NCBI GenBank assembly: GCA_021324395.1
Contig: JAJPJG010000052.1
Location: 1-64,000 of the forward strand
DNA length: 64,000 nt
Direction: 5' to 3'
Origin: Spartobacteria bacterium
GTDB lineage: Bacteria > Verrucomicrobiota > Verrucomicrobiia > Chthoniobacterales > Chthoniobacteraceae
Part shown: positions 42,194 through 49,866 of the stretch, piece after piece
Layout: every line of letters begins with the position of its first letter
How positions within the stretch are numbered: position 1 is the first letter of the stretch
Translations under genes and position numbers: made by a program
Notes under the pieces: model-generated
Seen by the model: only the letters and a program-made list of their open reading frames with translations
Databases searched by the model: none
What the model was told of the DNA's origin: nothing

Positions 42194-42346
42194 TTGCCGA
42201 CAGGATTGCGGCCTAGGCGAAGAGCAGAAGCCGCGTCCATTTCACCGAACTCACGTTGTCGCGGTTTGCGGGCGATGGTTTGAATGGAGCGCCTATCTGC
42301 TTTCCCAAATGACAAATGGTGCGGGCGCACATAGACTGCGCGGCTC

Positions 42347-42784
42347 ATGCTTTCGTCAGAACTTCAACCGACGCATGCGACTGCGCCTGTGACGGTGCAA
42401 AAACCGCACTGGTTTGGCAATGCATACGTGCAGGTGGTCATCAGCATCGTGTTTTCAGCGGCGTCGCAGTTGCTGATGAAACGGGGTGCGGATGATTCGG
42501 TGCACGATGCGTGGCTCGGGTTTTCGGGGCTGCACTCGGGGTGGGTGTGGCTCGGGATTTTCGCGATGATTGCGAGTCTCGCGGCGTGGCTGCACGCGCT
42601 GCGGTCGCTGCCGCTGAATGTGGCGTTCAGTCTGGCGTGCTCGACGCATGCGCTGGTGCCGCTGAGCTCCTGGCTGCTGCTGGGTGAGGTGATTCCGCTG
42701 AAGCGCTGGATCGGTATCGCACTGGTGATTGCCGGCGTGGCGGTGATCGCGCGGCCGCTGGTGAAGCTGGAGGAGAAACTGTGA
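42347..42784 (+). CDS. SMR/EamA-type small transporter subunit 1
   Basis: A 145-residue membrane protein with four helices: QVVISIVFSAASQLLMKRG, WVWLGIFAMIASLAAWLHAL, NVAFSLACSTHALVPLSSWLLL and IGIALVIAGVAVIARPL. This is the half-size EamA/SMR architecture of ArnE/ArnF-like flippases. It overlaps the next gene by 4 bp (GTGA), which encodes a second half-size subunit, so a heterodimer is likely. The substrate is unknown; relatives move lipid-linked sugars or small cations. Confidence 0.75.
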   Translation: MLSSELQPTHATAPVTVQKPHWFGNAYVQVVISIVFSAASQLLMKRGADDSVHDAWLGFSGLHSGWVWLGIFAMIASLAAWLHALRSLPLNVAFSLACSTHALVPLSSWLLLGEVIPLKRWIGIALVIAGVAVIARPLVKLEEKL

Positions 42785-43119
42785 CGGCGATCAGTTTGCT
42801 TTGCGTGATCTTAACCGAGCTGTGCTCGGTCGCGGGGCAGATCTTTTTTAAGCACGCGATGAGCCAGCCGGAGGGCGGGCCGCGCGCAAAGTTTCTCGGG
42901 ATGTTTCTCAGCGGGATCGCGGTGAAGGCGCTCGCGTTTTTTCTCTGGCTCGGGCTGCTGTCGAAGTTCGAGCTGAGCTATCTCTATCCGTTCGAAGGCA
43001 TCAGCCCGGTGCTGCTGGTGCTCGCGGCGGCGCTTTTTCTGCGCGAGAAGATGACGCTGAACCTATGGGCGGGCGTGATCCTGATCAGCGCCGGCGTGGT
43101 GCTGGTTTCGGCCAGTTAG
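42781..43119 (+). CDS. SMR/EamA-type small transporter subunit 2
   Basis: A 112-residue four-helix membrane protein starting at GTG 42781 inside the end of subunit 1. Helices are LCVILTELCSVAGQIFFKHA, LGMFLSGIAVKALAFFLWL, SYLYPFEGISPVLLVLAAALF and LWAGVILISAGVVLVS. The second helix pair with SYLYPFEG and REK.TL.LW.G..LI..GV is typical of the SMR/ArnF group. Its 3' end overlaps the convergent arginase-fold gene by 57 bp, so transcription of the two may interfere. Confidence 0.75.
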   Translation: MTAISLLCVILTELCSVAGQIFFKHAMSQPEGGPRAKFLGMFLSGIAVKALAFFLWLGLLSKFELSYLYPFEGISPVLLVLAAALFLREKMTLNLWAGVILISAGVVLVSAS

Positions 43120-43962
43120 CGCTGGCCAGATGATTCCGAGCGCGCGTCGATTGCGCTGCGCGGCTTCTGCCTGGCCGATCTTTTCGAGCTTCGGATGATC
43201 CAGCGTCCCTTCGATGCTTTGTTTAAAACGTGCATAACGGATCGGCGAGTAGGCTCCGCAAAGATCGCCGCCGAGCATTTCGGCGTGGCTGCGCAATTCG
43301 CCGAGCGCCCACGCGATGTCCTCGCTCGAAAACAAACCGTTTTCCCAATTCGTAAACGAGTGATCGCGGCCGAGACAATCGATGTCCACGGTGACGTAAA
43401 TCTTTTCGCCCTTCATGCCAGCGGCAAATTCGGCGAATCGTTCGCGCCAGTTTTCGCGCGACATGCCGGGCCAGATTTCCTGCGCCGATTTCGAGATGCG
43501 TTCCCTCCACGGCCAGACGCGGAGCCGGTCGGCGCGGAGTGCCTTATGGTTTGCGAAAAGCCGGTTTGGCCAGTTCAGCTCGAAATTGCCGCAGCCCCAG
43601 ACGACGGCGCGTTTCAAGTTTGGCAGCTCAAAGGCGCGATTGAGCCACGTGCCGCAGCACCAATGCGGCGGGCGAATATCCCAGTCGGGATGATTGTCGA
43701 ATGAAACGAGTGTAAACGGCTCGTCGATGCGCCGTAGCCAAAGCGCGGTGAGGTAGTGGTAATCGCCGGAGCCGTAGAGCGTGAATGGCGCGAGGCGCGA
43801 CTGCACGTGCTGGAAGAAATCGCACACGAGCCCCCGGGTCGTGCTGTAGCGGAGTTGCGCGCCCCATTCGCGGCAGTCGAGATACTCGCCGTCGCAGAAC
43901 ACATCGCGCGGCCATGCGCCGTCGAGGTCAAGATGAACCTGCGAGACGGCTTGCATGAGCAT
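43063..43962 (-). CDS. Arginase/ureohydrolase-fold protein
   Basis: A 299-residue protein. The first metal motif is FDNHPDWDI (D.H.D), the second is VTVDIDCLGRDH (D.D.D), the two conserved sites of the arginase/agmatinase fold. HWCCGTWLNRAF and WGCGNFELNWPNRLF are features of a subgroup usually annotated only as arginase-family or UPF0489-like. Substrate residues of true arginases were not found, so activity is open. It begins 3 bp after the shc stop on the same strand and is probably expressed with the hopanoid genes. Confidence 0.65.
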   Translation of the reverse strand: MLMQAVSQVHLDLDGAWPRDVFCDGEYLDCREWGAQLRYSTTRGLVCDFFQHVQSRLAPFTLYGSGDYHYLTALWLRRIDEPFTLVSFDNHPDWDIRPPHWCCGTWLNRAFELPNLKRAVVWGCGNFELNWPNRLFANHKALRADRLRVWPWRERISKSAQEIWPGMSRENWRERFAEFAAGMKGEKIYVTVDIDCLGRDHSFTNWENGLFSSEDIAWALGELRSHAEMLGGDLCGAYSPIRYARFKQSIEGTLDHPKLEKIGQAEAAQRNRRALGIIWPALTGRNQHHAGADQDHARP

Positions 43963-43965
43963 CGG

Positions 43966-45933
43966 TTAATTTTCGCAGCGGAAGAAACTGGGCCGATGGA
44001 AAATTCCGTCGCGGTAATTCACGTAGGTCGCGAGCGCGAGCAGCGGGAAGTTGTTCCGATACATGTCGTATTTCAAATAGAACACCCGCGGAAATCCGGT
44101 GCCGGTCGTCTCGGGCTCGCTCCATGAGCCGTCGCGATTTTGCGTGGCGACCAGATAGTTGATGCCGCGTTGCACGGCACGCGAGTGGATGTCGCCCGCG
44201 GCGCAGAGTCCCATCAATGCCCACGCGGTTTGCGACGCGGTGCTAGGGCCTTTGCCCTTGAGCGAGGGATCGTCGTAAGTCGCGCACGTTTCACCCCAGC
44301 CGCCGTCTTCGTTCTGGCAGCTCTCGAGCCATTCCTTTGCGCGCACGATCCAATCCTGGCGCATGTCTTCGCCGATCGCGCGGAGGCCGCGCAGCACCTG
44401 CCATGTGCCGTAGATGTAATTGACGCCCCAGCGGCCATACCACGAGCCGTCGTCCTCCTGTGTCTCTTTCAAAAACTCGAGCGCGCGCTGCACGCGGATG
44501 TCGTTACGATCAAAATTGATGTAGCCGAGCAGTTCGAGCGTGCGCCCGGTGAGATCGCTGCACGTCGGGTCGAGGATCGCGTTGTGATCGGCAAACGGCA
44601 CGTCCTCGAGCCAGTGCTGCGTCACATCTTTGTCGAACGCCGCCCAGCCGCCGTCGCGGCACTGGAAGCTCAGCAGCCATTCGAGGGCGCGCTTGAACAT
44701 CGCGCCGTATTGCTCGCGGTCGGCAGGTTTGCTCAGGCGCAGACCCATGAGCACCATGGCGGTGTCGTCGGTGTCCGGATAGTAGACGTTGTTAAATTCG
44801 AATGCCCAGCCGCTCGATTCGTGGTGCGGATTCTTCCGGCGCCAATCGCCGGGCACGCGCACTTCCTTTTGCTCCATCCACTGCCGCGCGCGCTGCAGCG
44901 CATCGTGCGCGGGATCGAAGCCGGACTCGCCGAGCGCGATCATGGTGATCGCAGTGTCCCACACGGGCGAGAGGCACGGCTGGATGCGGAAATCCTCCGG
45001 ATCGTCCACGAACAGGCCCTCAAAATCGCGATGCGCTTTTTGCAAAAGCGGATTGTCGGCGGGCCAGCCGAGCGACTCGAGTGCGATGATGGAATTGAGC
45101 ATAGCGGGGAAGACGGCGGCGAGTCCATCGCTGCCTTCGTCCATGCGCTCGGTCATCCAATCGATCGCCTTGCGCAGTGCAAAAGTGCGGAGCGGCTTGA
45201 TCGCGTGCAGCCCGCGAAACGCCTCGGTCGCGGTGAGGAAAAAGTTGCGCCACGTGAGCAGGCGCGGATCGCGTGGCAGCGAGAGATTCTTGTGCTCCGT
45301 GCCCGCGGGATAAAGCTCGTGCAGATGTTTTTCCGCCGGAAGCTGGCGTGTCGGTTTGACATGGTTGATGATCGCCAGCGGCATCAGCATCGCGCGGCTC
45401 CACGACGACATTTCGTAGATATTGAAAAACAGCCAGTCTGGCAAAAGCACGAGCTCGACCGGGATCGCCGGCAGATATTTCCACGGAAACTGACCGAGCA
45501 GCGCGAGGTAAAGCTTCGCGTAGGTGTTCATCCGCGGAATCCCACCAAGCCGCAACGCCGCCGCGCGCGCTTCGCGCATCCACGGCGATTCGGGCGAGTG
45601 GCCGGCGAGCTTCAGCGCGAAGTAGGCTTTGACCGTCGCGTTGATTTCGCTCGGGCCGCCTTCATAAATGTTCCAACCGCCGTCCGGAAGCTGGCGGCGG
45701 CGGATATGCGCGACGCATTTTTCCTGCAGCACGGGATCGACGCGGTCGGCCCAGTGCATGTAAAGCACGTAGTCCGAGCAAAGCGTCGAGTCGACGATCA
45801 GCTCGCCGGCCCAGTAGCCATCGGCATTCTGGAGCCGCAGCAGATTTTGCTGCGCGAGCCGAATTGCATCTGCGAGCGATCTGCCGTCCTCGCGCGCAAT
45901 GCCGTTGTCGGAATGCAAAACATCGCTGTTCAT
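43966..45933 (-). CDS. shc: Squalene-hopene cyclase
   Basis: A 655-residue enzyme starting at ATG 45933 (MNSDVLHSDNG); upstream in-frame codons only shadow hpnH. The acid motif DTDD is at 387-390 in YYPDTDDTAMV, the catalytic DXDD of SHC. QW-type repeats are visible (ADGYWAGEL, LPDGGWNIYEGG, CRDGGWAAFDKD, EDDGSWYGRWGVNYIYGT, NEDGGWGETCA, NRDGSWSE). It protonates squalene and forms hopene on the inner membrane. Its start is 19 bp after the hpnH stop, so the two are one operon. Codon use is GC-rich like the surrounding chromosome. Confidence 0.95.
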   Translation of the reverse strand: MNSDVLHSDNGIAREDGRSLADAIRLAQQNLLRLQNADGYWAGELIVDSTLCSDYVLYMHWADRVDPVLQEKCVAHIRRRQLPDGGWNIYEGGPSEINATVKAYFALKLAGHSPESPWMREARAAALRLGGIPRMNTYAKLYLALLGQFPWKYLPAIPVELVLLPDWLFFNIYEMSSWSRAMLMPLAIINHVKPTRQLPAEKHLHELYPAGTEHKNLSLPRDPRLLTWRNFFLTATEAFRGLHAIKPLRTFALRKAIDWMTERMDEGSDGLAAVFPAMLNSIIALESLGWPADNPLLQKAHRDFEGLFVDDPEDFRIQPCLSPVWDTAITMIALGESGFDPAHDALQRARQWMEQKEVRVPGDWRRKNPHHESSGWAFEFNNVYYPDTDDTAMVLMGLRLSKPADREQYGAMFKRALEWLLSFQCRDGGWAAFDKDVTQHWLEDVPFADHNAILDPTCSDLTGRTLELLGYINFDRNDIRVQRALEFLKETQEDDGSWYGRWGVNYIYGTWQVLRGLRAIGEDMRQDWIVRAKEWLESCQNEDGGWGETCATYDDPSLKGKGPSTASQTAWALMGLCAAGDIHSRAVQRGINYLVATQNRDGSWSEPETTGTGFPRVFYLKYDMYRNNFPLLALATYVNYRDGIFHRPSFFRCEN

Positions 45934-45952
45934 GCGATAACCGCCTTTAAAT

Positions 45953-47263
45953 TTAGACAGTCGCCGGAGTTGCCGGTTCGGTGGATTTTTGGCCGGAGAG
46001 ATGGCCGTTGCCGCTGGTAACGCCATTGTGTGCGTGGACTTCGCGGCCTTCGTCGATCGGTTTTGGTTTTGCGCCGAAGTTGAATCGGATGTTCTTCCAC
46101 GTGTCGCCCGGCTTCGCCTGCAAGCCGAGGCTCGCCGTCGGCTCGTAGCCGCAGTGAACCATGCAATTTTCGCAGCGGACATCCTTCGCGACGCCGTTGA
46201 CGACGCCGTAGTTTTCCCATTTCACCTTTTCCAAAAGTTCAGCGTAGCTGCCGTAGTGGCCGGCGCTGCCGATCGTGTCGGTCATCAAATAGCACGGCGC
46301 TTTCCAGCCACGAATGTTGCGCGTCGGGATTGCCCATGCGGAGCAGGTGAGATCGCGTTTGCCCGCGAGGAACTCGAGGTAAATCGGCGTGCCGAAGAAC
46401 GTAAACTTGCGGCCCCATTCCTCGATCTGGCTGAACTTCTCGATGGTCATCTTGCGCGTGAGGAAAAAATTCTCAGGCTCGATGTTAAGCCGCTTGATCA
46501 TGTCCTTCTTCGCTGCGTCGTATTCGTAGCCGGGCGAAATCGTGTGGCCGTCCACGCCGAGGCTGGACAAATATTTAAACATCGCTTCGAGCTCATCCAT
46601 CTCGGTTTCCTTGTAAACCGTCGTGTTCGTCGCGACTTGGTAGCCGAGGATTTTCGCCATGCGCATCGCGAGCACCGCTTCCTTGAAAACGCCTTCGCGC
46701 TCGACGATGAGATCGTGCGTGCGCTCGAGGCCGTCGAGATGGACGTTCCAATACATCCATCGCGTCGGCGCGATCACCGGCTTCGCCGCATCTTTCGGGC
46801 CTTTGCGAATTTCATCGGCATCCTTTGCCGTGATCAGCTCTTCGCTTTGCAAAACCTGCAGCTTCGCCTCGACCTCCGCCGGGTTCTTCGAAAAGCGCGA
46901 CGCCAGATATTCGCGCATTTTTTTGCGCATAAACATCGCGTTGGTGCAGATGTAAACGATGCGTTTCTGCGTGAGCAGTCCCTGCACGAGCGCCTCGATT
47001 TGCGGATAAATCAGTGGTTCGCCGCCGCAGATCGAGACCATCGGCGCGTCGCATTCCGCCGCAGCCGAGAGGCAATCCTCGAGCGGCAGCACGTCCTTGA
47101 GCGAGGTCGAATACTCACGGATGCGGCCGCAGCCGGTGCAGGTGAGGTTGCAGGTGTGAAGCGGCTCCAATTGGAGGACGGTGGCGAACTTTTTGGTGCC
47201 GCGGATTTTGTGTTTGATGATGTAAGCCGCGATCTTTGCGGTTAACGCGAGTGGAAATCTCAT
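45953..47263 (-). CDS. hpnH: Adenosyl-hopene transferase HpnH (radical SAM)
   Basis: A 436-residue protein from ATG 47263 (MRFPLALTAKIAAYIIKHK). The radical-SAM cluster cysteines C38, C42 and C45 are in HTCNLTCTGCGRIREY. SICGGEPLIYPQ, the YWNVHLDGLERTHDLIVEREG run (two blocks) and NTTVYKETEMDELEAMF are typical of HpnH, as are the C-terminal ENCMVHCGYEPTA cysteines. It joins adenosine to hopene, the first step to C35 hopanoids. The C-terminal 45 residues are variable. It lies directly upstream of shc. Later hopanoid tail genes (hpnG and others) are not in the window. Confidence 0.93.
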   Translation of the reverse strand: MRFPLALTAKIAAYIIKHKIRGTKKFATVLQLEPLHTCNLTCTGCGRIREYSTSLKDVLPLEDCLSAAAECDAPMVSICGGEPLIYPQIEALVQGLLTQKRIVYICTNAMFMRKKMREYLASRFSKNPAEVEAKLQVLQSEELITAKDADEIRKGPKDAAKPVIAPTRWMYWNVHLDGLERTHDLIVEREGVFKEAVLAMRMAKILGYQVATNTTVYKETEMDELEAMFKYLSSLGVDGHTISPGYEYDAAKKDMIKRLNIEPENFFLTRKMTIEKFSQIEEWGRKFTFFGTPIYLEFLAGKRDLTCSAWAIPTRNIRGWKAPCYLMTDTIGSAGHYGSYAELLEKVKWENYGVVNGVAKDVRCENCMVHCGYEPTASLGLQAKPGDTWKNIRFNFGAKPKPIDEGREVHAHNGVTSGNGHLSGQKSTEPATPATV

Positions 47264-47365
47264 ACTTTTTGTAACAAGCCGCCGAGATAGTAACAATGCG
47301 GCTCCGCGTGTCAATCGCTGCGAGCTTTACGGCAAATTACAGTTTGGAAATGATACAGCCCGGTT

Positions 47366-47788
47366 TCAGTGGCTGTGGCTCATCGCGCCGACGAGCGCCA
47401 CGAAGAAAAACAGCCAGATGAGGAACGCGATGCCTCCGAGAATGAACAGCGCCGGTATCGCCGCCAGCGTCCATTTCAAAATGAAAATCACCATCGAGCC
47501 AAACGGCATGCTGATGTCGGTGACGACGACCGTTTGCGGCTCATTTACGCGTGTGACTTTGATGAATTGCTCCACGGGTGGCGGAGTCGGTGCCTGTGGC
47601 AAAGGCGGAGGCAGTGGCGATGGAGATGGCTGCACGCCGAGTAATTCACCGAGCGGACGCCATTCGGTCATTCCATCGGACATGGCTGGATCGGTTTCGT
47701 GATACGTGCCTTCCTGGAATAACTCGCGAACGGCGAGCTCGTCGTAGGGACCTTCCTGTTTTCCGTTTTTCAAAACGTAGTAGCTCAC
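47366..47788 (-). CDS. GYF-domain membrane protein
   Basis: A 140-residue protein. Residues 1-50 form a GYF_2-type domain (YYVLKNGKQEGPYDELAVREL, then DPAMSDGMTEWRPLGELL), a Pro-rich linker follows (PSPSPLPPPLPQAPTPPP), and one or two membrane helices end it (FILKWTLAAIPALFILGG, IAFLIWLFFFVALVGAM). Such proteins are widespread in Verrucomicrobia and Planctomycetes; GYF domains bind Pro-rich peptides. It overlaps the phosphatase-like gene by 4 bp. Confidence 0.75.
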   Translation of the reverse strand: MSYYVLKNGKQEGPYDELAVRELFQEGTYHETDPAMSDGMTEWRPLGELLGVQPSPSPLPPPLPQAPTPPPVEQFIKVTRVNEPQTVVVTDISMPFGSMVIFILKWTLAAIPALFILGGIAFLIWLFFFVALVGAMSHSH

Positions 47789-49050
47789 AGGTTGCTTTTG
47801 ATGATTTGAAAAATTGCTGTGTTATCGAGAAAACCCTTCAGCGCGTGCGAACCGGGGCCGATGCCGACGCCGATCACGTCGCTTGCATTGTTAATCGCAG
47901 TCGGCGCGAAAAAGGCCGCCGGTTCTTTTGCTGCGGAGTTTGGCGAAGCTGATGGCTCCGCTTGCGCCGGTGGCAATGCGTTTGACGATGGCGTTCCGTT
48001 TGGACCGGTCGCCCAGGTGATTGCCGGATAACCAAACGGATTCGTCCCGAGCAAACCGACGCCGTGATCCTGTTGCAGCGGGTAACCATTCAGCGTCATC
48101 CCGCCGATCGCGCTTTTGCCGACGGCTAAAATGAGTGCTTTGTCGCCCGCGTATTTCAGCGCGGTCGCGACGGCGTGGTCGAGGTCGATCGTCTCCGTAA
48201 TGGTGTGTTCGCCGTCATTTTGCTCGGCTGCGCGACTGATTAATGCCGCGTCGACAACCAGCAAATAACCGCCGCGACTCACCTGTAAAAATTGAATCGC
48301 ACGGCGGACCATGTCGGAAAGCGACGGTTGCTGGCTGCCGCTCTCGATTTGGTCGGAGTAGGGGAGATTGCCCGTCGCAAAAATGCCGACGCGATCCGCG
48401 GTGCTGAAAACCGGCGCGTTTTCGAGATCGGCTTTCGACCGGATCAGCTCGCGGCCTTTTTGCTTCATCTCGAGAATCAAATCGCGCCCATCCTTGCGGT
48501 GACCGCCGTTAGCTTCAGCCGTAAACGCATGCGCGCCGCCGCCGAGCGCCACGTCGAGCTTCGCGCCATCGGCAAATTGCGCGGCGATTCCGTCGATGTC
48601 GTCGCTTTTGTCCGCATGCGCATAAAATGCGGCGATGCTCGCATCGGTGAGAGCGCCGGTCGTGACGACGCCGACCGCGCGTCCGCTTTTACTCGCGAGT
48701 TCGACGATGGTTTCCAGCGGTTTTCCGTGCGAATTCATCGCGACACTCCGGTTATTCACCTTCGCTCCTGTGGCAATCGCGCTCGCCGCTGCAGGCGTAT
48801 CCGGCACCGCGAAATCGTTCGCGTGATTCGATAAAAGAGCAACGTTCGGCAGCGATTCCAACGTGAGTTTGTGGTCGGCGCCGCCTTCGTAAAGCCGCGC
48901 AGCTGCGAGGTTTCCAGGCACGAGCCCGTCGCCGACAAAGAGGATGATCGCGAACGGTTTTTGCACTACCCATGTGTGAAAATAGAGAAAGCCGAGCCCG
49001 ATAAAAACGAGCAGGCAAAACAACGCGAGCAGTTGATTGCGAAGTTTCAT
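47785..49050 (-). CDS. Alkaline phosphatase-fold protein with degenerate metal site
   Basis: A 421-residue protein with an N-terminal membrane anchor (LLALFCLLVFIGLGFLYF). The fold is that of PhoA: LFVGDGLVPGNLAAA with metal Asp D41, PDTPAAASAIATGAK where Thr T85 stands in place of the nucleophilic serine, and PGSHALKGFLDNTAIF matching the last metal histidine. The middle ligands are lost: the E..... D...H segment reads VVDAALISRAAEQ (D327 to S272, H331 to E276 in E. coli terms) and the ADH pair is replaced by AVGKS near 309-313. Normal two-zinc catalysis is therefore unlikely; it could be a binding protein. It shares 4 bp with the GYF gene. Confidence 0.8.
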   Translation of the reverse strand: MKLRNQLLALFCLLVFIGLGFLYFHTWVVQKPFAIILFVGDGLVPGNLAAARLYEGGADHKLTLESLPNVALLSNHANDFAVPDTPAAASAIATGAKVNNRSVAMNSHGKPLETIVELASKSGRAVGVVTTGALTDASIAAFYAHADKSDDIDGIAAQFADGAKLDVALGGGAHAFTAEANGGHRKDGRDLILEMKQKGRELIRSKADLENAPVFSTADRVGIFATGNLPYSDQIESGSQQPSLSDMVRRAIQFLQVSRGGYLLVVDAALISRAAEQNDGEHTITETIDLDHAVATALKYAGDKALILAVGKSAIGGMTLNGYPLQQDHGVGLLGTNPFGYPAITWATGPNGTPSSNALPPAQAEPSASPNSAAKEPAAFFAPTAINNASDVIGVGIGPGSHALKGFLDNTAIFQIIKSNL

Positions 49051-49188
49051 TCGGCGGTGATGGGAAGCGAAAAGCGCGCGGCAGGGAAGCAGGAAATTTT
49101 ACGGAGCTTCAGACGAGGCATTTTACCGGGAATTTTGAGAAAAAATAAAAAACGGAAAGCGCCGTGGCACGCATCCGGCTTAGGAGAT

Positions 49189-49800
49189 ATGGAAATTATA
49201 ACAAACACAATGATTATGAAAAAACTCCTCCTCAGTTTCTTTGTAGTTGCCAGTTCCAGCCTCGGATTCGCATCCACTCCGCTAGACCTCGGCTTACCTT
49301 CCAACTTCACTCCTTACGATCGCTACATGGCCCCGGTCAAACAGGTTCTCACGCATCTCGACGGCGAAGAAGCGTCGATGGACCAGGTTCGCGAGATGAT
49401 GCACATCGGTCGCAGTTTTCGCTATTCGTTTACTGATCCGTATGTCGCCGCGCTGCCGAGCCAGACCGCCGCGATTCAAGCCGGCGACTGCAAGGCGAAG
49501 GCGCTCTGGCTGGCCGATCAATTGCACGACTCGAATGTCCGCTTCGTCATTGGCAAAGCCCGCGCCAGCTCGCGCATCAGTCACGCATGGCTGATGTGGC
49601 AGCACGATTCGCGCTGGTGGATTCTCGATTGCACGAACAAGCGCGAGCCAATCCCCGCCGACCGCGTCTCCTCGCGCGAATACATTCCGTTTTACTCGTT
49701 CGCAAAAGACGGCACTTATCGCCATCACGCGACGCAGATTTACGTGGCCGACGCAGTGGCGAATCACAGCAACTCGCCGGTCGCCGCAAACAACAAATAA
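49189..49800 (+). CDS. Secreted transglutaminase-like protein
   Basis: About 200 residues. ATG 49189 follows AGGAG by only 2 bp, and ATG 49216 (MKKLLLSFFVVASSSLGFAS) gives a clean signal peptide, so that later start is a good alternative. The mature domain has the transglutaminase-type triad pattern: Cys in IQAGDCKAKALWLAD, His in ISHAWLMW and Asp in WWILDCTNK. The protein is likely periplasmic or outer-surface. Relatives act as proteases, cross-linkers or cell-wall amidases; which one applies is unknown. A strong terminator follows. Confidence 0.65.
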   Translation: MEIITNTMIMKKLLLSFFVVASSSLGFASTPLDLGLPSNFTPYDRYMAPVKQVLTHLDGEEASMDQVREMMHIGRSFRYSFTDPYVAALPSQTAAIQAGDCKAKALWLADQLHDSNVRFVIGKARASSRISHAWLMWQHDSRWWILDCTNKREPIPADRVSSREYIPFYSFAKDGTYRHHATQIYVADAVANHSNSPVAANNK

Positions 49801-49825
49801 CGTTTTCTCTGGGCTGACTCGCAGA

Positions 49826-49861
49826 CGCCTCGGATCGTATGATCCGGGGCGCTCTGTTTTT
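49826..49861 (+). terminator. Intrinsic terminator
   Basis: CGCCTCGGATC and GATCCGGGGCG pair over 11 bp (one G-T wobble) around GTAT, followed by CTCTGTTTTT. It ends the transglutaminase-like gene and could also serve the convergent gene whose stop is at 49867. Confidence 0.8.
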
Positions 49862-49866
49862 AACGG

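Noticed and set aside
44140..46020. Very long plus-strand frame opposite squalene-hopene cyclase
   Set aside because: Arg/His/Ala-rich mirror of a GC-rich gene; the minus strand encodes a complete and recognisable enzyme. The same applies to the long frame opposite hpnH (45989-47245) and opposite aroC (41000-42283).
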